Of a stretch of DNA of 64,000 nt, positions 8,557-17,754 are shown piece by piece. Source of the DNA: Qipengyuania sp. ABI-127-1. Lineage in GTDB: Bacteria > Pseudomonadota > Alphaproteobacteria > Sphingomonadales > Sphingomonadaceae. Under the pieces are notes generated by a model. That model saw nothing but the letters and a program-made list of their open reading frames with translations, did no database searches and had not been told where the DNA came from. A program made the position numbers and the translations under genes. Every line of letters starts with the position of its first letter. Positions within the stretch are counted from its first letter, which is position 1. The stretch covers positions 186,001-250,000 of the forward strand of contig JALJCR010000002.1 of NCBI GenBank assembly GCA_022953095.1, written 5' to 3'.

Positions 8557-8925
8557 ATGCGCGTGCACCAATTCTTCGATATGAGCCGCAAGCCGCTGGT
8601 TGGCGACCTGCCCGACGTGCCAGGCAACGATGCGCGACGCGAACGGACGGTGCAGCGGCTGCAGATCGGCATCACCGGCATCGTCATGATGATCCTGCTG
8701 ATCGGGCTGGCCAGCATCGTTCAGGACCGCGCGGCCGAAACCGACGCGACCACCGTACCCGCTGCCGCGCCGACGACCGAACCGACGCAGGCCGCTCCGC
8801 AGAACGATCCGCTGGTCGAGGCAGGGGTGGTGCCCGATCTGCCGGTAGAGCCGGATGTAACCGCCACCGCCATTCCCACATCCGGCCCGCAGACCGAAGA
8901 CGATGTTCCAGCGGCTCAGAACTAG
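8557..8925 (+). CDS. Single-pass membrane protein of unknown function
   Basis: A 122-residue protein with a basic N-terminus, one membrane segment near residues 37-58 (ITGIVMMILLIGLASIV) and an Ala/Pro/Thr-rich, acidic C-terminal half that looks disordered and is probably periplasmic. No family recognised. An in-frame ATG at 8581 (MSRKPLVGDLP) is an equally good start. Its last 23 bases overlap the start of the lipoprotein gene that follows, which argues for a joint operon. Confidence 0.65.
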   Translation: MRVHQFFDMSRKPLVGDLPDVPGNDARRERTVQRLQIGITGIVMMILLIGLASIVQDRAAETDATTVPAAAPTTEPTQAAPQNDPLVEAGVVPDLPVEPDVTATAIPTSGPQTEDDVPAAQN

Positions 8926-9694
8926 GGCGCTGCTGTCCTTTCTCGCGCTGCTGGCTGCTGCCTGTTCGGCAGGGCAGGCCGATCGCGAAGATCCGTCCAA
9001 ACCCCGCTTGGGCCTTTTCACGAGCATACCGCTTTACTGGGGCGAGGGCGAAATCGGTACTTTCATCGATGGTGAAGGAAAATCCGACTGGGTGCGCGCG
9101 GAACTCGAAACGCGCTTTGAACTGGTTCCCCTCGATACACTCGAGCAAGACGCGCTGGCAGGCCTGGACCGCGTAATCCTGGCGCAGCCCAGACCGCTTG
9201 CGCCGTCGGAAAACGTTGCGTTCGACCGATGGGTGGCAGAAGGCGGAAAGGCAGTGATCCTCGCCGATCCGATGCTGACCCGGCACACGCGCTATCCGAT
9301 CGGAGACCGGCGCAGGCCGCAGGATGTGGTTCTGCTTTCGCCGATCTTGTCACGCTGGGGCGTGGAGCTGCAATTCGACGAGGATCAGCCTGGCGGCGAG
9401 AGAATGGTCGAAGTCGATGGCCGGGGCTTTCCGGTGAATTTGCGCGGCCGATTCATCCGCAAGGATACCGGGACGGCGGATCGGGCGTGCCAGCCTATGG
9501 GAGACGCGCTGTTCGCCCGGTGCGTGCGCGGGCGAGGGTCGGCGGTCCTTTACGCCGATGCCGCCGTGCTCGATTGGGAGGGGGGCGACCCGGTTCCTTC
9601 GGCACGCAGGGACGCGCTCTGGCATCTTCTCCAGCCACTGGTGGATGAACAGCGCGACCTCGCGCAGCCGGATGAAACCGCCGACGCGGCCTGA
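8903..9694 (+). CDS. Lipoprotein resembling GldG-type ABC auxiliary domain
   Basis: A 263-residue lipoprotein with lipobox LLAAAC (Cys near residue 21). The body resembles the N-terminal domain of GldG/ABC-transporter-auxiliary proteins: a first strand GLFTSIPLYWG, then DRVILAQPRPLAPSENVAFDRWVAEGGKAVIL-type text near residues 90-115, and ADPMLT. The usual large C-terminal part and membrane anchor of GldG are absent. No transporter gene is next to it. Its start overlaps the preceding membrane-protein gene by 23 bases. Function unknown; it may act with that protein at the envelope. Confidence 0.7.
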   Translation: MFQRLRTRALLSFLALLAAACSAGQADREDPSKPRLGLFTSIPLYWGEGEIGTFIDGEGKSDWVRAELETRFELVPLDTLEQDALAGLDRVILAQPRPLAPSENVAFDRWVAEGGKAVILADPMLTRHTRYPIGDRRRPQDVVLLSPILSRWGVELQFDEDQPGGERMVEVDGRGFPVNLRGRFIRKDTGTADRACQPMGDALFARCVRGRGSAVLYADAAVLDWEGGDPVPSARRDALWHLLQPLVDEQRDLAQPDETADAA

Positions 9695-10041
9695 GACGGG
9701 AAATTGCGGGCGAAGCCCGGCGGCCCGTCCCGAACACTTGACCGATTCCTTGAAAACACGCGCTTTTCCAAACCTTTCGTTAAGGAATTGGTAGGGTGTT
9801 CAAGAATGTCGGCAGGAAAAATAGCTATGCAAATCAGAGTCTTGTCAGCTTTTCCCGTAAAATCCCGCAATTTTCCCTTCCATCCCCACCTCTCTCGCGG
9901 TAAACCCGGACCACATCGGACAAGCACTGTCTATGCGCGCCCGGCCCGCAGGCTGGGCGGCTCGCCCGCATGCTCGGGCGGGTGCGGAGAAGTCTTGTCT
10001 GCTGGGGAGGTAAGAAAAACCGATTTCGGGGTTTGGGTACA
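9695..10041 (+). promoter_or_regulatory. Long leader/promoter region of the dcw cluster
   Basis: A 347-base region without a gene, more AT-rich in the middle (9740-9880). It begins with a nested inverted repeat (GACGGG 9695-9700 with CCCGTC 9724-9729, inner CGGGC/GCCCG), a possible terminator of the lipoprotein unit. GANTC methylation sites lie at 9744-9748 and 9837-9841. A strong hairpin sits at 9960-9983 (CTCGCCCG, loop CATGCT, CGGGCGGG). TGGGC at 9954 and TGGGG at 10003 resemble MraZ box units but are not regularly spaced. GGGGAGG at 10004-10010 is a ribosome-binding-like sequence 30 bases before the mraZ start chosen here. No promoter can be fixed with confidence. Confidence 0.5.
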
Positions 10042-10527
10042 GTGTCTTTCGGAGGGTATAGCGGACAGGCCTATTCGCCCGCGGGCGACAAGGGTCGCTT
10101 CGTGCTTCCGCCCCTCTTCCGCAAAGCGGTCAAGGAAAGCAGCGACGGGCGCGTTCTGTGCCTGATGAAGCATCCGACATGGACCTGTCTGGTTGGCTTC
10201 GGTCTGTCCCGTAAGCCCGAACTCGAAGCCCAGCTCGACCGCGAAGAGGAAATGGCGGTTCGCCTCGGGAAAGACTTCGATCGCGATACCCGCTCCAGCC
10301 AGCTCTTCGGTTTTCAGGAAATGCCTTTCGACGATAGCGGGCGGTTCGTCATGCCCGACCATCTGCGCACGCTCGGCCAGATCGAGGGCGGTCTCTATTT
10401 CCAGGGCGGCGGCCGCTTCTTCACCCTGTGGAACCCGGATGAACTCGGCAAGATGAGCGACGATTGGGCGGGTGCCAAGGCGGCCTGCGAGAGCTTCCTT
10501 GCCGACGCAAAGGCGAAAGGCAAATGA
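10042..10527 (+). CDS. mraZ: Transcriptional regulator MraZ
   Basis: DNA-binding regulator of the dcw cluster; first gene of the division and cell wall operon. The 161-residue protein contains two SpoVT-AbrB-like MraZ halves: [23 protein letters not shown] at the N-terminus and [16 protein letters not shown] in the middle (shown in part). The GTG at 10042 is used because family similarity begins at SFGGYSGQ; an ATG at 9970 would add 24 unrelated residues. The spacing to the GGGGAGG upstream is long, so the start is uncertain. Its stop overlaps the rsmH start by four bases. Confidence 0.9.
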   Translation: MSFGGYSGQAYSPAGDKGRFVLPPLFRKAVKESSDGRVLCLMKHPTWTCLVGFGLSRKPELEAQLDREEEMAVRLGKDFDRDTRSSQLFGFQEMPFDDSGRFVMPDHLRTLGQIEGGLYFQGGGRFFTLWNPDELGKMSDDWAGAKAACESFLADAKAKGK

Positions 10528-11462
10528 CCGGCGCCCCGCACATCCCCGTCCTGCTCGACGAAGTGATCGAGGCGCTCGATCCGCTGCCGGGCGACGTCGT
10601 GATCGACGCGACCTTCGGCGCGGGCGGCTACACCCGTGCGCTGCTGGATCGCGGCGCGACCGTCCATGCCTTCGACCGGGATCCCGACGCAATTGCCCTG
10701 GGCCGCACCTGGCGCGAAACGGGGGACAATCCCCCGCGCCTCATTCTTCATCCGCACCGCTTTTCGGAGATGCTCGACGTCATGACATCGAGCGGTGTCG
10801 CTAAGGTCGATGGCGTGGTGATGGATATCGGCGTATCCTCGATGCAGCTCGACCAAGCGCATCGCGGTTTTGCCTTCTCCGCCGATGGCCCGCTCGACAT
10901 GCGGATGAGCCAGGACGGCCAAAGCGCCGCCGATTTTCTCAACACCGCCGACGAGTCGGCCATCGCCGATATCCTCTATACCTATGGCGAGGAGCGCCAG
11001 TCGCGCCGTGTTGCGCGCGCGATCGTTGCTGCGCGCCCGCTGGAGACGACCGGCGAACTGGCCCGCGTGGTACGCAAGGCCTTGGGTCACAAGCCGCATG
11101 ACAAGAAAGACCCGGCTACCCGCACTTTCCAGGCCATCAGAATTCACGTGAACGGCGAGCTCGACGAACTGTCCCAAGGATTGTCGGCTGCCGAACACCT
11201 GCTGTGCGAAGGGGGCCGCCTTGCGGTGGTCAGCTTCCACAGCCTCGAAGACCGGATCGTCAAGCGCTACCTGCGCGAGGCGTCCTCAACCCCGAGCGCC
11301 TCGCGTCATGTCCCTATGGTTGCGCAGGACGATCCGGTTTTTTCGAGGGTCTCCAAAGCGATAAAGCCGACAGATGCAGAAATCGAGCGCAACCCGCGTT
11401 CGCGTTCCTCGGTTCTGCGCTATGCAACGCGCACGGCGACGCCTGCGCGGGAGGCAGCATGA
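10524..11462 (+). CDS. rsmH: 16S rRNA (cytosine-1402-N4)-methyltransferase RsmH
   Basis: Methylates C1402 of 16S rRNA in the ribosomal P site with SAM as donor. The 312-residue protein starts [14 protein letters not shown]; the SAM motif [14 protein letters not shown] follows near residue 30 and [17 protein letters not shown], typical of MraW, near residue 100. The C-terminal motif [14 protein letters not shown] is also present. Its ATG overlaps the mraZ stop and its stop overlaps the ftsL start, both as ATGA. Confidence 0.96.
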   Translation: MTGAPHIPVLLDEVIEALDPLPGDVVIDATFGAGGYTRALLDRGATVHAFDRDPDAIALGRTWRETGDNPPRLILHPHRFSEMLDVMTSSGVAKVDGVVMDIGVSSMQLDQAHRGFAFSADGPLDMRMSQDGQSAADFLNTADESAIADILYTYGEERQSRRVARAIVAARPLETTGELARVVRKALGHKPHDKKDPATRTFQAIRIHVNGELDELSQGLSAAEHLLCEGGRLAVVSFHSLEDRIVKRYLREASSTPSASRHVPMVAQDDPVFSRVSKAIKPTDAEIERNPRSRSSVLRYATRTATPAREAA

Positions 11463-11968
11463 TGGTCGGCGGGTCGCGCATCAGGCAGATCGGCTGGGCA
11501 CTGGTCCTCGGCGTGTGTTTCGCGCTGCTCCTCGCGCTGACCTTCAAGGTCAATGCGGTGAAGAGCGATGTGCGTCTGGCCGAACGCCAGATCATTGCCG
11601 CGCAGCGTGCCAAGCTCATGCTCGAAACCGAATTCGAGACGCGCGCCAGCCAGCAGCAACTGTCCGACTGGAATGCCGTCGAGTTCGGCTATTCTGCGCC
11701 GCGCGCGGATCAGTATCTCGAAAGCGAGCGCCAGCTTGCCGTATTAGGCGCTCCGCGGGGTATCGACGCGCCGACACCGGTGCGCGTCGCGCTCAGCCGC
11801 CCCGAACCGGAAAGCGAGGGCCTGTTCGCCGAGTGGATCGAGGATGGTGATGCGGGAGCCGAAGGCCAGCGTCCCGAGCTCCGGGAGCTTGCTGCGGCAG
11901 GCGGTCTCGCAGAGCGCCTTGCGAGCCCGGCAGTCGGCATCGCCACGGTCGCGGAGGTGAGCCAGTGA
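11459..11968 (+). CDS. ftsL: Cell division protein FtsL
   Basis: Small bitopic divisome protein of 169 residues. It has a short cytosolic N-terminus, a membrane segment near residues 11-29 ([17 protein letters not shown]), then a heptad-like periplasmic stretch ([16 protein letters not shown] onward) for the FtsL-FtsB type coiled coil. The last 70 residues are acidic and Ala/Glu-rich, longer than in E. coli FtsL. Identity rests on position between rsmH and ftsI as much as on sequence. Overlaps both neighbours by four bases. Confidence 0.87.
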   Translation: MMVGGSRIRQIGWALVLGVCFALLLALTFKVNAVKSDVRLAERQIIAAQRAKLMLETEFETRASQQQLSDWNAVEFGYSAPRADQYLESERQLAVLGAPRGIDAPTPVRVALSRPEPESEGLFAEWIEDGDAGAEGQRPELRELAAAGGLAERLASPAVGIATVAEVSQ

Positions 11969-13734
11969 ACGCTTTCTCCGGCTTCGGCCCCGCCGTGGCT
12001 GCGGGCAGGAGCGGGCAGGGGGCGGTGAGCATGGCGGTCGCCTCGGGCCGGGTCCAGCTTGTTACCATCCGCCATCACTCGCTCACGCTCGCGCGCTGGC
12101 GTGTGCTCTGGATTGCGCTGGGGTTCGCCTTCGTGGCGCTGATGGCGCTGGTGCGGATCGGCTATCTCGGCATGTCTGATCACGGTATGCGCGGTACCTC
12201 TCTGGAAGAGGCATTGCTCCCGCCGCGCGGTGAAATCACCGATCGCAACGGCGTACCGCTCGCACGTGCATTCCCGGCCTATGCCTTGTGGTTCAATCCC
12301 AAGGCGCTGGGTGAGGAGGGCGCCCCTCTGGTGCGCGATCCCGGCACCGTTGCGGCCAAGCTGAAGACGATCTTTCCCGATCTCGACGAGAAGAAGGTTG
12401 TCGCCCAGCTCGCTTCGGGCGAGCAGGGCTACATTCGCCGCCGGGTTCTGCCGGAAGAAGCCAATCGCGTTCAGGAAATCGGCGAGCTCGCGCTCGAAAT
12501 GCCGATGGAGAACGATCGTCACTACCCGCAAGGGTCAATGGCCGCCCACGTCCTCGGCTATGTCGCCGCCGATGGCAAGGGACGGGTGGGGATGGAGCAG
12601 GTGCTCGATGCGCAGCTGTCCAATCCGGCAACCCGCGGCACGCCGGTGGCGCTGTCGATCGATTCGCGCGTCCAGGGCGCGCTGGAAGACGAGTTGCGCC
12701 GCGGTATGAAGCTGGTTCAGGCGCAGGGCGGGGCCGGAATCGTGCTGGATGTCGATACTGGCGAGGTGCTCGCGCTGGCATCGCTGCCCGAATTCGATCC
12801 CAACAAGATCGACGCGCGCGGCCAGAGCCTGATGTTCAACCGCGTGACCAACCAGGTCTATGAACTCGGTTCGACCTTCAAGCCGCTGTCGGTTGCCGCG
12901 GCGATCGATGCAGGCGTAGTCCGCAATCTCGGACGCCGCTGGGATGCCAGCCCGGTCAAGGTCGGCCGCTTCAGCATTCGCGACAGCCACGACATGGGCG
13001 ACGACCTCAACGTGGTCGAAACGCTGATCCATTCCTCCAACACCGTTACTGCCCGCGTCGTCGACGAACTGGGCCCAGAACGGATGCGCCGCACCATGAT
13101 CGATCTCGGAATGAACGAGCGACCCTATATCGAGCTTCCGGCCAAGGGTTTCCCGATCTGGCCGGGTGAAAAATGGCCGCGCCTGCGCTCGATGACGGTC
13201 GGCTACGGTCACGGGATCGCGGTCACCCCGCTGCACCTCGCCAGCGCCTACGCGGCAATGGTCAATGGCGGCATCTGGCGGCCCGCTACGCTCAAAAAAC
13301 TCGGCCCCGGCGAGGCGCCCAAGGGCCGCCGCGTGTTCAAGGCCTCGACGTCGAGCCGGATGCGGCAGATTTTGCGGGCGATCTCGATCTACGGTACCGG
13401 CAAGAACGCCAATGCGCCCGGCTATCGCGTGGGGGGCAAGACCGGATCGGCGGAAAAGCCCGGCGGCAAGGCGGGTTATCGGCGAACGGCACTGGTTTCG
13501 ACCTTCGCCGCGGCCTTTCCGATGGATCGGCCGCGCTACGTCGTTATCGCCATGCTCGACGAACCGCGCGGCACCCTGGCCAGTTCCTACCAGCGGACCG
13601 CCGCCTGGAACGCGGCGCCCATTGTGGGCCGCCTGGTTCCGCGCATCGGCCCGCTTATCGGCGTGCGCCCCGACGATACGCGCGACGTCGATATTTCCGA
13701 TATCAAACCGCTGATCCCGGAGGCGAACAAGTGA
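11965..13734 (+). CDS. ftsI: Peptidoglycan transpeptidase FtsI (PBP3)
   Basis: Class B penicillin-binding protein that crosslinks septal peptidoglycan. 589 residues from a GTG start at 11965. About 45 cytosolic residues precede the membrane segment near residues 46-66; the dimerisation domain begins at PPRGEITDRNG. Catalytic motifs are in order: STFK (GSTFKPL, near residue 305), SSN (HSSNTVT, near 355) and KTG (GKTGSAEKP, near 490). Cytosolic Gly/Ala/Ser-rich N-terminus is longer than usual. Start and stop overlap ftsL and murE. Confidence 0.96.
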   Translation: MNAFSGFGPAVAAGRSGQGAVSMAVASGRVQLVTIRHHSLTLARWRVLWIALGFAFVALMALVRIGYLGMSDHGMRGTSLEEALLPPRGEITDRNGVPLARAFPAYALWFNPKALGEEGAPLVRDPGTVAAKLKTIFPDLDEKKVVAQLASGEQGYIRRRVLPEEANRVQEIGELALEMPMENDRHYPQGSMAAHVLGYVAADGKGRVGMEQVLDAQLSNPATRGTPVALSIDSRVQGALEDELRRGMKLVQAQGGAGIVLDVDTGEVLALASLPEFDPNKIDARGQSLMFNRVTNQVYELGSTFKPLSVAAAIDAGVVRNLGRRWDASPVKVGRFSIRDSHDMGDDLNVVETLIHSSNTVTARVVDELGPERMRRTMIDLGMNERPYIELPAKGFPIWPGEKWPRLRSMTVGYGHGIAVTPLHLASAYAAMVNGGIWRPATLKKLGPGEAPKGRRVFKASTSSRMRQILRAISIYGTGKNANAPGYRVGGKTGSAEKPGGKAGYRRTALVSTFAAAFPMDRPRYVVIAMLDEPRGTLASSYQRTAAWNAAPIVGRLVPRIGPLIGVRPDDTRDVDISDIKPLIPEANK

Positions 13735-15203
13735 AGCTTGCCAAGCTCTGCGTCGCAGCGGGATATCCCTGCGATGCCGATATCAACGTGACCGGTTTCG
13801 CGATCGACAACCGCAAGGTTGCGCCCGGTACGGTGTTCGGAGCCTTTCAGGGCTCGCAGGTCAATGGCGAGGACTTCATCGACGCCGCGATCGAGAGCGG
13901 CGCAGTCGCGGTGGTCGCCCGGCCCGGTGCGAAGGTCGAAGGTGCTATCCATATCGCCGACGATACGCCGCGCCGCGCTTTCGCCGCTTTGGCTGCTCGA
14001 TATTTCACGCCGGTGCCGGATCATATCGTCGCCGTCACGGGGACCAACGGCAAGACCTCCACCGTCGAAATGACGCGGCAGATCTGGCGCATGGCGGGCG
14101 AGCGCGCAGCAAGTATCGGGACGCTGGGCGTGACCACGCCGGATGAAAGCGTCTCGACCGGGCTGACCACGCCCGACATCGTCACCTTCCTGTCGAACCT
14201 CAGCGGGCTGGCGCGCGAAGGCGTGACCCATGTGGCCTATGAGGCTTCGAGCCACGGCCTTTCGCAATATCGCAATGAGGGTGTGGCGGTGGAGGCTGCC
14301 GGTTTCACCAATTTCAGCCGCGACCATCTCGACTATCATGCCGACATGGAAGAATATTTCGCGGCCAAGATGCGGCTGTTCGACGAAGTCGTATCCGACG
14401 GCGCAACTGCGGTCGTGTGGATGGGCTCGGGCGAAAGCGGCTGGAACGCGCGTGCGGTCGAACATGCGTCAAAGCGCGGACTGGCCATCATGACCGTGGG
14501 CGAGCAGGGCGAGGCAATCCGCCTGACCAAGCGCGAGCCAACTCAACTCGGCCAGTCGCTGACGGTCGAACATGACGGCAAGAGCCGGACCATCAACCTG
14601 CCGCTGATCGGTGCCTATCAGGTTTCCAACGCTCTCACGGCTGCCGGTCTTGCCTTGGCGACGGGTGTCGATGCCGGGCTGGTATGGGATGCGGTTGCCC
14701 GTTTGCAGCCAGTGCGCGGAAGGCTCGAACGCGCGGTGATCGCGCCTTCGGGGGCTCCGGTCTATGTCGATTATGCCCACACGCCCGACGCGCTCGAAGC
14801 AGCGATCGCGGCGCTGCGTCCGCATGTCGATGGCAGACTGATCACAGTGTTCGGTGCGGGCGGCGACCGCGATCATGGCAAGCGCGCCCCCATGGGTGAG
14901 GCTGCCGCCAAGGCCAGCGATGTGGTTGTCGTTACCGACGACAATCCGCGCGGCGAAGATCCTGCGGAAATCCGCCGCCAGGTGCTTGCCGGAGCGCCGC
15001 AGGCGCGCGAAGTTGGCGGACGTCGCGAAGCCATCCTCGCAGCCATCGCCGAAGCGGGCGCGGACGATATCGTCCTCGTCGCCGGCAAAGGACATGAAAC
15101 GGGTCAGATCATCGGATCGGGAGAAAACATGCGGGTGTTGCCCTTCGACGACGTCGACGTCGCGCGCGAATGCGCTGCTGAAATAGCCGGAGGTGCCGCA
15201 TGA
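13731..15203 (+). CDS. murE: UDP-MurNAc-tripeptide ligase MurE (meso-DAP type)
   Basis: Adds the third stem-peptide residue to UDP-MurNAc-L-Ala-D-Glu. 490 residues from GTG at 13731. The ATP loop is GTNGKTSTVEM near residue 105; the carbamylated-lysine region and SFSRDHLDYH-like motif (FSRDHLDYHADMEEY) follow. The motif DNPRGEDP near residue 405 is the meso-diaminopimelate selectivity motif, so peptidoglycan is of the Gram-negative DAP type. A longer open frame upstream is antisense-like shadow inside ftsI. lysA at 50 kb uses the same precursor. Confidence 0.96.
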   Translation: MKLAKLCVAAGYPCDADINVTGFAIDNRKVAPGTVFGAFQGSQVNGEDFIDAAIESGAVAVVARPGAKVEGAIHIADDTPRRAFAALAARYFTPVPDHIVAVTGTNGKTSTVEMTRQIWRMAGERAASIGTLGVTTPDESVSTGLTTPDIVTFLSNLSGLAREGVTHVAYEASSHGLSQYRNEGVAVEAAGFTNFSRDHLDYHADMEEYFAAKMRLFDEVVSDGATAVVWMGSGESGWNARAVEHASKRGLAIMTVGEQGEAIRLTKREPTQLGQSLTVEHDGKSRTINLPLIGAYQVSNALTAAGLALATGVDAGLVWDAVARLQPVRGRLERAVIAPSGAPVYVDYAHTPDALEAAIAALRPHVDGRLITVFGAGGDRDHGKRAPMGEAAAKASDVVVVTDDNPRGEDPAEIRRQVLAGAPQAREVGGRREAILAAIAEAGADDIVLVAGKGHETGQIIGSGENMRVLPFDDVDVARECAAEIAGGAA

Positions 15204-16666
15204 GCGCGGCGATCCTGCGCCATCCGGCCTATGTCGAATGGCCCGCCGATCCGCGCGACCGGCTGCCGCTGACGCTGTGGGATGCGAAGAGCATCGCCGA
15301 AGCGGTGGGCGGCACCGCCAGCCATGATTTCCAGGTTGCCGGTGTCGAAATGGATAGCCGCGACGTGGTCAATGGCGATCTGTTCGTCGCTCTCAAGGGC
15401 GAGGCGATGGATGGCCATCGCTTTCTCGACAAGGCTTTCGCCAATGGCGCTGCCGGGGCAATCGTCGACCGCCCGGTCGAATGGCCGCACATTCTCGTCC
15501 AAGACACCAGCGAGGCACTCGAGGCGTTGGCGCGCGCGGCCCGCAGTCGCGCCGAAGCGACAATCATCGGCGTGACCGGATCGGTGGGCAAAACCGGTGT
15601 CAAGGAAGCGATTTTCGCCAGCCTCGAACGCGCCAGCCGCGGTGCGGCGCACCGTTCGACCCGCAGCTACAACAACCATGTCGGCGTGCCGCTGAGCCTA
15701 GCCCGCATGCCCGCGCGCAGTCGCTTCGGCGTCTTCGAGATGGGCATGAATCATGCAGGCGAGATCGAGGGGCTCACGACGCAGGTACGCCCCCATGTCG
15801 CGGTCATCACCACCATCGCCCCGGCGCATATCGAGAACCTCGGCAGCATGGAGGCGATAGCCGACGCCAAGGCGGAAATCTTCGCCGGGCTGGAGCCGGG
15901 TGGCGTTGCCGTGATCCCCGCCGATACCCCTCACTACGAACAGCTCAGGCTCGCGGCCCTGCGGGTGGGGGCGCGGGTCGTCAGCTTCGGCAGGGCGCGC
16001 TTTGCCGACATGCGCCTGCTCGACGCGATTCCCAGCGCCAATGGCGGCAGCCTCGTGACCTGCGAATTCCCCGAAGGACGGCTGTGCTACACCGTTGCCG
16101 AACCCGGCGATCACTGGGTGGTGAACTCGCTGGCGGTCATGGCGGCGGTGTGCGCGGCGGGCGGCGATATGGCGGCGGCCGGTCTCGCACTTGCCGAAAT
16201 GGGCGGCCTCAAGGGGCGCGGCGCGCGCCATGGCATTGACGCTCCCGGCGGAAAGGCGCAGTTGATCGACGAAAGTTACAATGCCAATCCCGCCAGCATG
16301 CGCGCCACGCTGGCGCAACTGGCCCAAACGCCTTCGACCCGGCGCATTGCCGTGCTCGGTGCGATGAAGGAACTGGGCGATTTCGCTCCCAAGTTCCACG
16401 CCGCCCTGGCCGAGCCAATCATCGAAGCCGATGTCGATTACGCGTTGCTGGTTGGCGACGAGATGCGCGTGCTCGCGCAGGAATTGGGGAAACCGCAGAA
16501 CACCGCGCTTGGCAAGCCGCTTGCCTACGCGCATTGCGATAGTGCCGACGAGGCGATCGAGCTGCTCGAGGACTTCGGTGTCGTCGCGGGCGATGCCATT
16601 CTGGTCAAGGGCTCCAACTCGGTCGGTCTCGGCCGGCTCGTGGATCATTTCACCCGCGTCGGCTGA
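15200..16666 (+). CDS. murF: UDP-MurNAc-tripeptide-D-Ala-D-Ala ligase MurF
   Basis: Joins D-Ala-D-Ala, made by Ddl of this same cluster, to the UDP-MurNAc tripeptide. 488 residues. The N-terminal domain carries [17 protein letters not shown], the ATP loop is [11 protein letters not shown] near residue 130, followed by [16 protein letters not shown] and [12 protein letters not shown]. The C-terminal domain has [14 protein letters not shown]. Length is normal. Its start overlaps murE by four bases; the 17-base gap to mraY is the first real gap in the operon. Confidence 0.96.
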   Translation: MSAAILRHPAYVEWPADPRDRLPLTLWDAKSIAEAVGGTASHDFQVAGVEMDSRDVVNGDLFVALKGEAMDGHRFLDKAFANGAAGAIVDRPVEWPHILVQDTSEALEALARAARSRAEATIIGVTGSVGKTGVKEAIFASLERASRGAAHRSTRSYNNHVGVPLSLARMPARSRFGVFEMGMNHAGEIEGLTTQVRPHVAVITTIAPAHIENLGSMEAIADAKAEIFAGLEPGGVAVIPADTPHYEQLRLAALRVGARVVSFGRARFADMRLLDAIPSANGGSLVTCEFPEGRLCYTVAEPGDHWVVNSLAVMAAVCAAGGDMAAAGLALAEMGGLKGRGARHGIDAPGGKAQLIDESYNANPASMRATLAQLAQTPSTRRIAVLGAMKELGDFAPKFHAALAEPIIEADVDYALLVGDEMRVLAQELGKPQNTALGKPLAYAHCDSADEAIELLEDFGVVAGDAILVKGSNSVGLGRLVDHFTRVG

Positions 16667-16683
16667 CGCGACGAGAGGCTTGC

Positions 16684-17754
16684 TTGCTTTATCTCCTCGC
16701 CGAATGGTTGAATTTCGAAGGCATCTTCAACCTCGTGCGCTATCAGACCTTCCGCGCCGGGGCGACGCTGATGACCGCGCTGGTGATCGGCCTGGTGATC
16801 GGCCCGCGTTTCATCGACATGCTGCGTGTCCGGCAGGGCAAGGGGCAGCCGATCCGCGAGGACGGCCCGCAATCGCACCTCGCCAAGCGCGGCACGCCGA
16901 CCATGGGCGGGCTGATGATCCTGATCAGCCTGTCGCTGTCGGTCCTGGTATGGATGGATCTGCGCAACCCGTTCATCTGGGCCTGCCTCGCCGTCACGCT
17001 GGGGTTCGGCCTGATCGGCTTCCTCGACGATTACGACAAGGTTTCAAAGGCCAGCCACAAGGGCGTTTCCGCGCGTGTGCGGTTGCTGCTGGAATTCGCG
17101 GTGGCGGGGGTGGCTGCCTACATCACGGTCAGCCAGATCAACACTTTCGTCTATGTCCCCTTCGTCAATGATTTCGGGGTCGAGCTGGGTGCGTTCTACT
17201 ATGTCTTCGCCGCCGTCGTGATCGTCGGGGCGGGCAATGCAGTGAACCTGACCGACGGGCTCGACGGGCTGGCAACCATGCCGGTAATCATCGCGGCCGG
17301 TACTTTCGCGCTGATCGCCTATCTCGTGGGCCGCGTGGATTATTCCGAATATCTCGGCATCCCGCATGTCGCGGGCGCGGGCGAGCTGGCGATCTTCTGT
17401 GCCGCGATCATGGGGGCGGGGCTCGCCTTCCTGTGGTTCAACGCGCCGCCTGCCGCGGTGTTCATGGGTGACACGGGGTCGCTCGCTCTCGGTGGCGCGT
17501 TGGGTGCGATTGCGGTGGCGACGCATCACGAAATCGTGCTTGCCATTGTCGGCGGACTGTTCGTGTTCGAGGCGCTCAGCGTCATTATCCAGGTCTTCTG
17601 GTTCAAACGCACCGGAAAGCGTGTCTTCCGCATGGCACCGATCCACCACCATTTCGAACAGCTTGGCTGGTCGGAGAGCAAGGTCGTGATCCGCTTCTGG
17701 ATCGTGTCGATCGTGCTCGCACTCATGGGGCTCGCGACGCTCAAGCTACGATGA
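16684..17754 (+). CDS. mraY: Phospho-MurNAc-pentapeptide transferase MraY
   Basis: Transfers phospho-MurNAc-pentapeptide to undecaprenyl phosphate, giving lipid I, in the inner membrane. 356 residues with about ten membrane segments. Hallmarks are the Mg-binding FLDDYDK near residue 115, [10 protein letters not shown] near residue 190 and MAPIHHHFE near residue 320. The start is a TTG at 16684, with GAGAGG eight bases upstream; it gives the conserved MLYLLAEW N-terminus. Stop overlaps murD by four bases. Confidence 0.97.
   Translation: MLYLLAEWLNFEGIFNLVRYQTFRAGATLMTALVIGLVIGPRFIDMLRVRQGKGQPIREDGPQSHLAKRGTPTMGGLMILISLSLSVLVWMDLRNPFIWACLAVTLGFGLIGFLDDYDKVSKASHKGVSARVRLLLEFAVAGVAAYITVSQINTFVYVPFVNDFGVELGAFYYVFAAVVIVGAGNAVNLTDGLDGLATMPVIIAAGTFALIAYLVGRVDYSEYLGIPHVAGAGELAIFCAAIMGAGLAFLWFNAPPAAVFMGDTGSLALGGALGAIAVATHHEIVLAIVGGLFVFEALSVIIQVFWFKRTGKRVFRMAPIHHHFEQLGWSESKVVIRFWIVSIVLALMGLATLKLR

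Noticed and set aside
9954-10008. MraZ box repeats (TGGGN with regular five-base spacers) before mraZ
   Set aside because: TGGGC and TGGGG occur but with irregular spacing; kept only as a remark in the leader entry.
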